Source: Chloroflexota bacterium (GTDB lineage Bacteria > Chloroflexota > Limnocylindria > Limnocylindrales > CSP1-4). From it: a stretch of DNA of 64,000 bases. Both the position numbers and the translations under genes were made by a program. Positions 28,889-37,025 of this stretch are shown one piece after another. A model generated the notes under the pieces. That model was not told the origin of the DNA. It did no database searches and saw nothing but the letters and a program-made list of their open reading frames with translations. Numbering within the stretch: the first letter of the stretch is position 1; the number at the start of each line of letters is the position of its first letter. The stretch lies in the NCBI GenBank assembly GCA_016191345.1, contig JACPOU010000047.1, forward strand, positions 1-64,000. The letters are read 5' to 3'.

Positions 28889-30310
28889 TCAGCGACGGTC
28901 GCGGTGCGCCAGGAACTCGAGCAGGTCGAGCTTCGTGATCACGCCGGCTGGCCGGCCGTCCCGGACAGCCAGCGCGGCTGGCGACTTCACCGTCAGGAGG
29001 GTGAACGCTTCGTCGAGCGACGCCTCGACCGCGACCGTCGGGAGCGGCCTGTCCATGACCTCGCCGACCGTCCGCTCGACGATCTCGGGATTGCGGTAGG
29101 CCCGATCGAGCAGACCCTGCTCGCTCACCGAACCCACGATCCCCCCGAGGTCGTCGCCCTCGGGCTCCTGGGAGACCGGCAGCTGGCTGATCCCGTAGAG
29201 CTGGAGGAGATCGATCGCCGCGCCGACGCGGTCGGTGGTCCGGGCGATGACGACGTCGGGCAGCTCGGCGCCGTGGTGGCGGGCGGCGAGGAGCTCGCCG
29301 AGCCGGACGATCGCGCCGGTCGTCGCGAGCAGGCCGTTCGCCCGCATCCACTCGTCGTTGTAGAGCTTCGAGAGATAGTTCCGCCCGCCGTCGGGGAGGA
29401 TGACGACCAGGACGGCGGTGCGCGCGCCCTCCGGGTCCTGGGCCATGAGGCGCCTCGCCTCGTCGAGGACCGCCACGACCGCGGTGCCGCATGAGCCGCC
29501 GCTCAGGATCCCTTCCTCCCGGGTGACCCGGCGGGCCATCGCGAACGCGTCCCGGTCCGAGACGCGGACCCAGCGATCGATGACCGACGCGTCATACGTA
29601 CCGGGGAAGAAGTCCTCGCCGACGCCCTCCGTGAGGTACGGCCGGGCCGTGTCGCCGGACAGGACGCTGCCCTCGGGGTCGGCGCCGACGACGACGAGAT
29701 CGGGCTTCCGGGCCTTCAGGTAGCGGGCCGTGCCGCTGATCGTGCCGCCGGTTCCGACGCTTGCGACGAAGTGGGTGATCCGGCCCTCGGTCTGGGTCCA
29801 GATCTCGGGCCCGGTGGTCCGCTCGTGGGCCTTCGGGTTCTCCTCGTTCCAGTACTGGTCCGGCTTGAACGCGCCGGGAATGTCGCGGGCGAGGCGGGCC
29901 GCCACCGAGTAGTAGGACTCCGGCGATTCCGGCTCGACGTTGGTCGGGCACAGGACGACCTCGGCGCCGTAGGCCCGGAGGAGCGACTGCTTCTCGGTCG
30001 ACTGCTTGTCCGCCATCACGAAGATGCAGCGGTAGCCCTTCAGGGCCGCCGCGATCGCGAGGCCGTGGCCGGTGTTGCCGGACGTCGGCTCGATGATCGT
30101 CCCGCCGGGCTTCAGGAGGCCGGCCCGTTCCGCCGCCTCGATCATCGGCAGGCCGATCCGGTCCTTCACCGACCCGCCGGGGTTCATCGCCTCGAGCTTC
30201 GCGAGAATCAGCGGCTGGGCTTCGGCCGGGCCGAGGTCGCGGGTGACGCGGGTCAGGCGGACGAGCGGCGTCCCGCCCACGAGGTCGAGGATCGATTCGG
30301 CGTACTGCAT
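28889..30310 (-). CDS. cystathionine beta-synthase with C-terminal CBS domain pair
   Basis: A 473-residue PLP enzyme joining serine and homocysteine into cystathionine (or acting on O-acetylserine). The PLP lysine K49 lies in NPGGSVKDR, the phosphate loop is TSGNTGHG, and GGTISG and SGGSCGTA are conserved. The C-terminal 120 residues hold two CBS modules (from PDVVIARTTDRVGAAIDLL to the end), the regulatory part that binds adenosyl ligands in related enzymes. Together with the cystathionine gamma enzyme at 19202-20413 it gives a transsulfuration pathway. It is convergent with the LuxR-type ATPase gene. Confidence 0.93.
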   Translation of the reverse strand: MQYAESILDLVGGTPLVRLTRVTRDLGPAEAQPLILAKLEAMNPGGSVKDRIGLPMIEAAERAGLLKPGGTIIEPTSGNTGHGLAIAAALKGYRCIFVMADKQSTEKQSLLRAYGAEVVLCPTNVEPESPESYYSVAARLARDIPGAFKPDQYWNEENPKAHERTTGPEIWTQTEGRITHFVASVGTGGTISGTARYLKARKPDLVVVGADPEGSVLSGDTARPYLTEGVGEDFFPGTYDASVIDRWVRVSDRDAFAMARRVTREEGILSGGSCGTAVVAVLDEARRLMAQDPEGARTAVLVVILPDGGRNYLSKLYNDEWMRANGLLATTGAIVRLGELLAARHHGAELPDVVIARTTDRVGAAIDLLQLYGISQLPVSQEPEGDDLGGIVGSVSEQGLLDRAYRNPEIVERTVGEVMDRPLPTVAVEASLDEAFTLLTVKSPAALAVRDGRPAGVITKLDLLEFLAHRDRR

Positions 30311-30410
30311 CGGGCGGAGGATAGCCCGGCGGGCCCTGCCGGTGCGCCGACCGTCCATCGGAGCCGGCGCCCCCGGCCCGCGGCAGAGACGCGGCAACCC
30401 GGCATTCGAG

Positions 30411-32062
30411 TCAGCCGGTCGGCGTGTCGCCCCGGAGCCTGGCATCGACCGCGCGTTCCGCGGCCCGCCGGCTGTCGCGGTGGCCGGTCAGGGCGAGGAG
30501 GAACGAGTCGCGGTTCAGGCTCAGGAACTGGACCTCGGTAAGCGCACGGACCGTGGCGGTCCGGGGAACGTCGCGAAGCAGGGCGATCTCGCCGAATCCC
30601 TCGCCGGGTCCCTGGGTCCGGATGAGCCGACCGGCGATCGTGACCTCGACCTTGCCCCGCAAGATCACATGGTAGGCGTCACCCGGGTCGCCCTCCCGGA
30701 TGACCGCGGTCCGGGCGGGACGGTCGAGGCGGCGGCTCCGGCCGCGAGCTGCTCGATCACGGCCGGCGCCAATGCCCGGAACATGGGCAGCGAGCGGAGG
30801 GCTGCGATCCACTCGTCCGGCGCCACGATCCCGGTATCGATCGCCCGGAGTCTGCGCCACGCCAGGAGTGCCACCGCCGGCAGGAACAACCCCGCGGCGA
30901 TCAGCGCCCCGCGGGGCCCGAACGCGCCGACGAGGAGCGGCGCCGCCACGGACCCGAGGGCCAGCGCCGCCATCTGGAGCCCCTCGAGCACGCCCAGGAT
31001 TCTGGCCAGGACGTCGTCGGTCGAGACGCGCTGGAGCAGCGTCCGCCCGGCCGCGTCGAGGATCGAGCGCTGCGCCCCGCCGATCGCCACCAACAGGAAG
31101 GCAAGCCCGACCGTCGGCAGGAGCCCGACGGCAGCCAGCGGCAGTCCCCACAGGGCCAGACCCATGAGCAGCGGGACCGTGAGCCGCCGGCGTCCCACCA
31201 GCGCGAGGCCACCGAATGATCCCAGCAGCCCGCCGGCCCCGATCGCGGCGACGAGGAAGCCCGCCCCGCCCTCGCCGAGCCCCAGGAGGTCCACGGCCAG
31301 CATCACCGCGAAGATGTCGATGGCGCCCCAGAGCACCCAGGCCGAGGCGACGACGGCCACGACCAGGCGCGGACCCGGCTGCTCGCGAAGCGTCCGGAAG
31401 CCGGCGAGGACGGAGCTCGAGGCACGCTCGCCTGCTGGCGCCGCCTCGGGCTCGAGCTCGGCTTGCGGCTCGGTCGCGCCCAGCTCTCGGAGGCCGACGA
31501 TGAGAACGGCCGATGCCGCCAGGAGCACCCCGAACGCGAGGAACACGACCCCGGGGTCTGCGACCGCCAGGAGCACCCCGGCGATCGCAGGACCGACGAG
31601 GATCGCCAGCGCCTCCACGGTCCCGATGACCACGTTCGCGGCGGTGAGCTCGTCGGGCGTTCGGGCGAGGTGGGGCAGCATTGCCCCCTGGGCCGGGCGG
31701 GTGAGCACGATCGACGTCCCGGCCAGCACCGCGGCGGCATAGGTCACGAGGGCCGGCGCACTCGCCACAAGGACGATCCCGGTCGCGCCGATCGTCACGG
31801 CCTGGATCACGTAGGCGGCCAGCAGGACCCGATGGCGTGGGTACCGGTCCGCGGCCGTCGAGGCGATCGGTGCCACGGCGACCGCCGGGATGAGCATCGC
31901 GAGCGCGATCAGGCCCGCCTCCGTCGCGCCGCCCCGCCCGTACGCGTACACGAGCATTGCGATCCACGTGGCGTGCTCGGCCATCGAGAACACGCCGAAG
32001 CCGATGGCGATCCGCCGGAGGCCGGGGCTGCGAAGGACGGCCGACAGGATCCCGAGCCTCAT
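30411..32062 (-). pseudogene. MFS transporter fused to cyclic-nucleotide-binding domain, frameshifted
   Basis: The ATG at 32062 opens a 12-segment MFS transporter of about 430 residues. Its frame then enters the start of a cNMP-binding domain (PMFRALAPAVIEQLAAG) and fails near 30710-30720. The rest of that domain continues in the next frame: TAVIREGDPGDAYHVI, GKVEVTIAGRL and GEGFGEIALLRDVPRTATVRAL, where the last is the phosphate-binding cassette. One missing base in the run CCCGCCCGG restores VPPG-TAVIREGDPGD. Length 1652 is one short of a multiple of three. The fused architecture is known in Chloroflexota and actinobacteria. The acyltransferase stop overlaps its ATG. It may be a true break or an assembly error. 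Confidence 0.85.
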
Positions 32063-33006
32063 CCGACGCCCTCGCGGCTGTGGGCCGCCGCGGCGTGCCG
32101 CGACAGGAACAGCCAGGTGAGACCGCGCAGACGGCGCGGCCGGCCGGGCGGATCGACGGTCTGCGGCGCGAGCTCGGCCACGACCGGGCCGAGGACGTCG
32201 GCGAATCGGTCGGTCAGGCGGTGGGCGAGGTCGAGCTCCTCGCGACTGCCGGGTTCCGGCAGCGATCCCGGCCACGCCGCCCCGAGCAGCTCCGGGGCCG
32301 AGGTCGCGGGCAGGATGCGCGACGCCATCCGCCTGCCGACGTAGAGCTCAGAGGAGCCGGCGATGGCGATCGGGACGATCGGCGCGCCGACGCGCAGGGC
32401 GATGAGCGCGGCGCCGGTCCGGAACGGCGCGAGCCGGTCCGGCGGCCCCGTGACGCCGCCCTCGGGGACGAGGACGAACACGCCGCCATTCGCGAGGACC
32501 GCCCGCGCCGACGCCACGTGCTGATCGATGCCGACGCCGCCGCGCCAGACCGGCAGCATCCCGCCGATCCGGTGGAGGAGCCACTCCCGCCAGCGGGCGG
32601 AGAACGCCGACGGTCCGCTGCCGAGGAACCATGCCCGCGGCTCGAGCGGCAGGGCGTGGAGGATCAGGAACGGATCCATCCAGCCGCGGTGGACGGCGGC
32701 CACGACGAGGTAGCCCCCCTTGGGCGGGAGATGCTCGCGGCCGCTCGTCGTGACCCGGAACCGGAAGACGCCGAAGAGGAGGAACCGGGCGAGGAGGGCG
32801 ACGAGGCGAACGAGGAGGCCTGCCCGCGATTCCGGGGGCCGGCCGAGCCAGGCGAGTCCTTCACGGACGCCGCCGCGGGCCGCCGCCAGGGCCTCGGGCG
32901 AGAGCCGGGCGAGTTGGGCGCCTCGCCGCGCCGGACGCGCCCGCCGCGCCTGCGCCGGCGCCGGCGGCCGCGGGCGCTCCGGCCCGAGGGATGCCTCGTC
33001 CCCCAC
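32059..33006 (-). CDS. PlsC-family 1-acylglycerol-3-phosphate acyltransferase
   Basis: A 315-residue membrane-associated acyltransferase. The HxxxxD catalytic motif is HRGWMDPF near 109-116 and the glycerol-phosphate motif is VPEGGVTGP (the usual form is FPEGTR), with GVFVLVPEGG before it. A basic, proline-rich N-terminal tail precedes a membrane segment near 67-82. It would acylate lysophosphatidate or a related acceptor. GTG start at 33006. It overlaps the MFS-cNMP gene by ATGA and follows the Lgt gene by 6 bases. All three are on the minus strand, so a lipid/membrane operon is likely. Confidence 0.87.
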   Translation of the reverse strand: MGDEASLGPERPRPPAPAQARRARPARRGAQLARLSPEALAAARGGVREGLAWLGRPPESRAGLLVRLVALLARFLLFGVFRFRVTTSGREHLPPKGGYLVVAAVHRGWMDPFLILHALPLEPRAWFLGSGPSAFSARWREWLLHRIGGMLPVWRGGVGIDQHVASARAVLANGGVFVLVPEGGVTGPPDRLAPFRTGAALIALRVGAPIVPIAIAGSSELYVGRRMASRILPATSAPELLGAAWPGSLPEPGSREELDLAHRLTDRFADVLGPVVAELAPQTVDPPGRPRRLRGLTWLFLSRHAAAAHSREGVG

Positions 33007-33012
33007 CGCGGA

Positions 33013-33960
33013 TCAGGCCGGTTTCGGGTCGACCGGGGGATCGGCGGGAACGGTATCGTCGCTGTCGAGCACCTCGTCGAAGCCGTCGTCCTCCGAGTCG
33101 CCGGCGCCGGTCGTGGCCGCCGGTCGGCGGTGCCGGTACAGCAGCACGAGGAACGCCCCGAGCGCGAACAGGATCGACATGATCTGGGCGGTCGCGATCC
33201 CGCCGATGACCCAGTTGCCGCTCCGGAGGTTCTCGAGCGAGAAGCGGACGGCCGCGTACCAGATGAAGAAGATGAGCACCTGGTCGCCCGGCCGGAGCGG
33301 GTACGGCCGCCGCCGGGAAAGCCAGATCAGGAACAGCGCCCCGACGACGCCGGAGATCGACTCGTAGAGGAAGAGGGGGTGGAAACCGGTCGTCGCGAGG
33401 GGGTACGTGGAACACGGATACGCCGCCACCCGATGGGCGCAATCGATCGCGATGCCCCACGGCAGGTTCGTCGGCGGGCCGTACAGCTCCTGGTTGAAGA
33501 AGTTGCCCCAGCGGCCCACCGCCTGCATCGTGAAGAGGGCCGGCGCGGCGATGTCCGCCCAGATCCAGGCATTGACCCGGTGGTACCGGACGAGCGCGAC
33601 GAAGGCGATGATCCCGGTGACCAGCCCCCCGTACACGCCGAGGCCCGAGAATCCCGAGAAGCGCCACGCGCCGGAGCAGCCCTGCTCGAAGGTGATCGGG
33701 ACGAGAGCCTTGACCGGGCAGCTGGCGTAGAGGTTCTGCCACTGGTCGACGACGTGATACAGCCGGCCGCCGATCAGGGCCGCGACCGCGATCACGATGA
33801 TCCCGTTCCCGATCAGCTCCGGGTCCTGCCCGAAGCGGCGCGCCTGGCCCACGAGGACCCAGTAGGCCAGCGCCAGGCCGACGGCATAGGCGATCCCGTA
33901 CCAGTAGAGCGGCAGCGAGCCGAGCTGGAGGAAGACCGGGTCCGGAGTGATATTGATCAT
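33013..33960 (-). CDS. lgt: prolipoprotein diacylglyceryl transferase
   Basis: A 315-residue inner-membrane enzyme that moves diacylglycerol from phosphatidylglycerol to the lipobox cysteine of prelipoproteins. Seven membrane segments are visible. The active-site signature GRWGNFFNQE (149-158) is intact, as are YGGLVTG (110-116) and HPLFLYES (194-201). The C-terminal 45 residues are an acidic, disordered tail. At least four lipoproteins in the window would be its substrates. It is the canonical copy, unlike the protein at 13088-13930. Start ATG 33960. Confidence 0.95.
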   Translation of the reverse strand: MINITPDPVFLQLGSLPLYWYGIAYAVGLALAYWVLVGQARRFGQDPELIGNGIIVIAVAALIGGRLYHVVDQWQNLYASCPVKALVPITFEQGCSGAWRFSGFSGLGVYGGLVTGIIAFVALVRYHRVNAWIWADIAAPALFTMQAVGRWGNFFNQELYGPPTNLPWGIAIDCAHRVAAYPCSTYPLATTGFHPLFLYESISGVVGALFLIWLSRRRPYPLRPGDQVLIFFIWYAAVRFSLENLRSGNWVIGGIATAQIMSILFALGAFLVLLYRHRRPAATTGAGDSEDDGFDEVLDSDDTVPADPPVDPKPA

Positions 33961-34051
33961 GGCTCGGGAGTGTAGCCGCGGCCCGTCCCACGTTGATTGG
34001 GCCCCGGTCCCGTAGACTCCCGGCGATGACGCACGTCGACGGTGGCGGCTG

Positions 34052-34372
34052 ATGGCCGAGTTTCAGTGGTGGCTGCTCCTCGTCGGACTCGTGGCCGGCG
34101 GCGGCCTGGTCGCGGTCGTCTACCTCGACGGGGCGCGCCGGGATCAGGACATCGAGGCCGCCGAGCTGCCGGCCGAGGCTCAGTGGATCGCGGAACGTCT
34201 GGCGGGCGACCGTCGAGGTCTCGACGCCAGCGTCATCGAGGCCGTCCTCCGCGAACACCGCGAATACCGCCAGCTGCCGCCGCCGGACCGCCTGGAGCCA
34301 CTGGCTCCGGACTCGGCTGACGAGCGCGAGCGCGGCGGCCCCGAGGCCGCCCGTCCGGAGCCGCGAACCTAG
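34052..34372 (+). CDS. small membrane-anchored protein of unknown function
   Basis: A 106-residue protein with one N-terminal membrane segment (WWLLLVGLVAGGGLVAVVYL, residues 6-25) and a charged cytoplasmic part with a helical stretch (DIEAAELPAEAQWIAERLAG) and a disordered Pro/Glu/Arg-rich tail. An 8-codon frame at 34026 ends in a TGA whose last base is the A of its ATG, so the two may be coupled. It is divergent from lgt and convergent with the Lrp-type gene. No family recognised. Confidence 0.65.
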   Translation: MAEFQWWLLLVGLVAGGGLVAVVYLDGARRDQDIEAAELPAEAQWIAERLAGDRRGLDASVIEAVLREHREYRQLPPPDRLEPLAPDSADERERGGPEAARPEPRT

Positions 34373-34373
34373 G

Positions 34374-34847
34374 TCAGGTCGCGCTCCGGGGCCGGATCGG
34401 CCGCCGCTCGAAGGCCGTCGAGAAGACGACGTCGGTCTCGGTCGAGAAGACATGCCGCGTCGCCTGGACCGCCCGGATCACGTGCTCGAGGTCGCGCGTG
34501 TCGCGGGCCCGCATCTTCAGCAGGTAGTCGGCCTCGCCGGTGATGTGGTGGCACTCCTCGATCTCGGGTATCGCCGCGAAGTCGCCGGTGAGGTCCGTGG
34601 CCACCGTCCCCGGAGCCTGGGTCACCCAGGTGAAGGCCAGCACGCCCAGCCCGATGGCCTCGGCCGAGACCCGGGCCGCATATCCGGTGATGATGCCCCG
34701 AGCCTCGAGCTTCTTGACCCGCTCGTGGGCTGCCGGGCCGCTGATCCCCACCGCCGCCCCAAGCTCCGCGTAGGGCCGCCGGCCATCCTCCTGGAGCAGC
34801 TCCAGCAGCTGGGCGTCGATCCGGTCCAATCCGCTCTTCTCTGCCAA
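34374..34847 (-). CDS. Lrp/AsnC-family transcriptional regulator
   Basis: A leucine-responsive-type regulator of about 157 residues. The N-terminal HTH reads LDRIDAQLLELLQEDGRRPYAELGAAVG, with recognition part SGPAAHERVKKLEARGIITGYAA. The C-terminal RAM (AsnC ligand) domain includes VTQAPGTVATDL and GEADYLLKMRARDTRDLE. The frame is open to a GTG at 34889, but that codon sits inside a palindromic operator and promoter, so I prefer TTG at 34847, which also matches family N-termini. It probably controls itself and the divergent small-peptide gene at 35004. Confidence 0.9.
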   Translation of the reverse strand: MAEKSGLDRIDAQLLELLQEDGRRPYAELGAAVGISGPAAHERVKKLEARGIITGYAARVSAEAIGLGVLAFTWVTQAPGTVATDLTGDFAAIPEIEECHHITGEADYLLKMRARDTRDLEHVIRAVQATRHVFSTETDVVFSTAFERRPIRPRSAT

Positions 34848-34873
34848 TGCACCGATCCCGTAAGCAGAATGAC

Positions 34874-34907
34874 TTGTCAGCCTAACCACGTTAGGCTAGA
34901 ATGCCAA
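34874..34907. promoter_or_regulatory. Overlapping divergent sigma70-type promoters with a palindromic operator
   Basis: Plus strand: -35 TTGTCA (34874-34879), 17-base spacer, -10 TAGAAT (34897-34902), driving the 44-residue peptide gene. Minus strand: -35 TTGGCA (34907-34902), 17-base spacer, -10 TAGGCT (34884-34879), driving the Lrp-type gene. An 8-base inverted repeat, AGCCTAAC-CAC-GTTAGGCT (34879-34897), covers both core promoters. This is where an autoregulating Lrp-family protein would bind. Confidence 0.7.
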
Positions 34908-35003
34908 AACAAGGTTACTTCGGATGTCGAGCCCGTCGAGCGACGACGGGATCAGGACCCTCAGGTCCGATCCACGGCATCCGGCAGACAAGCAGGGTTC
35001 ATC

Positions 35004-35138
35004 ATGATCGGCTCTTCAGGCTTCGGCATTCTCGCCGTCTTCTCGCTCCTCAGTGTCCTCCTCGGCCGCGGTCGCGCCCCGAGGCTGGACGCGGACGGCC
35101 TCACGATGGAATCGCGCTGGATCCGCTGGATCCGGTAG
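35004..35138 (+). CDS. 44-residue single-pass membrane peptide
   Basis: A short gene with ATG at 35004 and TAG at 35136. Residues about 4-21 form a membrane segment (SSGFGILAVFSLLSVLLG). The rest is basic and ends in a tryptophan-rich WIRWIR tail. A near-consensus promoter lies about 100 bases upstream, and a 9-base-pair hairpin terminator follows 24 bases after the stop, so it looks like an independent transcription unit. The leader holds two small hairpins (CCCGTCG/CGACGGG and GGACC/GGTCC). The ribosome site is weak (CAGGG). It is divergent from the Lrp-type regulator, its likely controller. Function unknown. Confidence 0.6.
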   Translation: MIGSSGFGILAVFSLLSVLLGRGRAPRLDADGLTMESRWIRWIR

Positions 35139-35162
35139 TCGGGCTGCACGACTCGACGCCCG

Positions 35163-35186
35163 ACGGCCCCCGGCGACGGGGGCCGT
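35163..35186 (+). terminator. Hairpin terminator of the 44-residue peptide gene
   Basis: Nine-base-pair stem ACGGCCCCC / GGGGGCCGT with a 6-base loop, followed by TTCG. It lies 24 bases after the stop codon of the small membrane peptide. Confidence 0.7.
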
Positions 35187-35432
35187 TTCGATTCCGGCCG
35201 GCGCGCGGTCCCCGGGGGTCCGCTCCGGGTCGATGTGGCCATATCGTCGCGGACGGACGCTTGGACCGGGACGCGGCCGCAGATCGACCCCGTCGCGACC
35301 GCCGACCGGGAACGCTCACGCACGAGAGCGGAGCGCTCGACCCTCGGCGGAGGCATCGATCGTGCGTTCGAGCCGCCTTGTCGTCTGTGGATGACGACGT
35401 GGCCCCAACGGAACCGAGACCGCTCGTGACCA

Positions 35433-35705
35433 TCAGGCGTCCGGGGCTTCGTCCTCCGGGACGCGGTGGACCGGGACCCCGGGCTCGGACGCAACGGGCG
35501 TGAACTCGGGGGCCGCGGCGCGCCAGGCGGCGTCCGCGTCTGCACCATCCGAACCGACGGACGTGGTCCCGACGAGCGCCAGGCCGGCCAGCAGGATCGC
35601 TGCGCCGCCGCCGATCGCCAGCGGCCAGCGCCACCACAGAACCAGGAACGCGCCGACGCCCAGCCCAACGCCGAGCGCGATGAGCCACCCGCGCAGGCCC
35701 GGCAT
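35433..35705 (-). CDS. small membrane protein, two segments
   Basis: A 90-residue protein with two membrane segments (about 8-24 and 28-46) separated by WWRWP, then a hydrophilic, Ala/Pro/Glu-rich tail. It starts 2 bases after the ferritin/VIT gene stop, so it is almost certainly co-transcribed with that iron protein and may assist it. No family recognised. Confidence 0.7.
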   Translation of the reverse strand: MPGLRGWLIALGVGLGVGAFLVLWWRWPLAIGGGAAILLAGLALVGTTSVGSDGADADAAWRAAAPEFTPVASEPGVPVHRVPEDEAPDA

Positions 35706-35707
35706 CC

Positions 35708-36967
35708 TCAGCCCACCACCGACACGCCGATGAGGTTGCCCACCATGTACGTCACGGCGGCCGCGGCCGCGCCGATCCCGACCTGCCGGGCACCGGAGTA
35801 GAGCAGGCTTCGGCCGGTCAGGAGGCTGACCGCCGCGCCGACGAGGAACAGGGCGCCAAGGGAGGCGCCGATCGCGATCGTGAACGCGGCGCCGCCCGAG
35901 CCGAAGAGATACGGGATCACGGGAATCACCGCGCCGATCCCGAAGGCGATGAGCGAGCCGAAGGCGGCGCTCCAGGGCGAGCCCAGTTCATCGGGGTCCA
36001 GGCCGAGTTCCTCGCGGACCAGCGTGTCGAGGGCGTGCTGCGGGTCGGAGAACATGCGGGCGGCGATCGTGTGCGCCTCCTCCGCGGTGAACCCCTTCGC
36101 CTGGTAGACCGAGGCCAGCTCCTCCTGCTCCTCGCCCGGCATGGCCTCCAGCTCGGCGCGCTCGAGCGCGATCTGGCGCTCGAAGAGCTCGCGCTGCGAC
36201 TGCATCGAGATGTACTCGCCGGCCGCCATCGAGAACGCTCCGGCCAGGAGGCCGGCGATCCCCGCGAGGAGCACGAACCTGCCCTGGCCGCCGGCGGCCG
36301 CCCCGGCCCCGGCGACGCCCATCACGAGGGCCAGGTTGCTGACCAGCCCGTCGGACACCCCGAAGATGATCGCGCGGAGGGTCCCGGACTGGCCCGCCCG
36401 GTGCCAGCCCTCGCGGGCCGCGATGTCCGTCGGGGCCACGAGGCCGCGCGCTGCCGTCGCGTGCCGGGCGGCGCCGGCCTCGACCGTCGTCCGGGCACTC
36501 AGCGGGATATCGCTCATGGCGCCGCCACCCACGGCGCTGCTGGCGGCCGCAGCCATGACTCCACCGTTCGCCTTGTCGGCCGAGAGGCGCTTCCAGATCT
36601 CGGCGTGCTCGCGCTCGTCGGCGGCGATCGCCTCGACCTCGGGCGCGGCCTGGGCCGTGTAGGCGTCCTCCTCATCGCCCTCGAGGGCCTGGACCAGGTC
36701 GCGCACCGCATGTGTCCCGAACAGCCGCGCCAGCGTCACGATCGTGCGGACCCGGAAGCGCGGCCCGGCCGGCGGCGGCACCGTCGCGCCCAGCCCGGCG
36801 AGCTTCGTCGCCCAGATGTCCGCGTGCCGCCGCTCGTTGGCGGCGATGGAGCGGAAGGCGCCGGCCCGCCGCGGATCCTTCTCGATCCTCGCGAGCGCGT
36901 CGTAGAGATGGATTGCGTCGCGCTCGAGCTTGAGATTCTCGAGGCTCTGCTCGACGTCGATCGGCAT
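35708..36967 (-). CDS. MbfA-like iron exporter: ferritin-like domain plus VIT1/CCC1 membrane domain
   Basis: A 419-residue fusion. The N-terminal 130 residues are a rubrerythrin-like four-helix iron site: E16 (LERDAIH), E45 and H48 (ANERRHAD), an acidic third helix (EGDEEDAY) and E118/H121 (ADEREHAE). After a linker, the C-terminal part is a VIT1/CCC1 transporter of about five membrane segments with GVSDGLVSNLALVMGVAGA, AGEYISMQSQRE and EEAHTIAARMFSDP. Such membrane-bound ferritins (MbfA) export iron and protect against peroxide. A small membrane protein gene follows after 2 bases. ATG at 36967. Confidence 0.92.
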   Translation of the reverse strand: MPIDVEQSLENLKLERDAIHLYDALARIEKDPRRAGAFRSIAANERRHADIWATKLAGLGATVPPPAGPRFRVRTIVTLARLFGTHAVRDLVQALEGDEEDAYTAQAAPEVEAIAADEREHAEIWKRLSADKANGGVMAAAASSAVGGGAMSDIPLSARTTVEAGAARHATAARGLVAPTDIAAREGWHRAGQSGTLRAIIFGVSDGLVSNLALVMGVAGAGAAAGGQGRFVLLAGIAGLLAGAFSMAAGEYISMQSQRELFERQIALERAELEAMPGEEQEELASVYQAKGFTAEEAHTIAARMFSDPQHALDTLVREELGLDPDELGSPWSAAFGSLIAFGIGAVIPVIPYLFGSGGAAFTIAIGASLGALFLVGAAVSLLTGRSLLYSGARQVGIGAAAAAVTYMVGNLIGVSVVG

Positions 36968-37025
36968 GGCCAGATCGTAGCCGCTCGGGTCCGGAGGGAC
37001 CCGTGCCGGCAGTACACTCCCGGGC

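Noticed and set aside
34026-34052. 8-codon frame overlapping the start of the small membrane protein
   Set aside because: No ribosome site and too short to judge; mentioned only as possible translational coupling.
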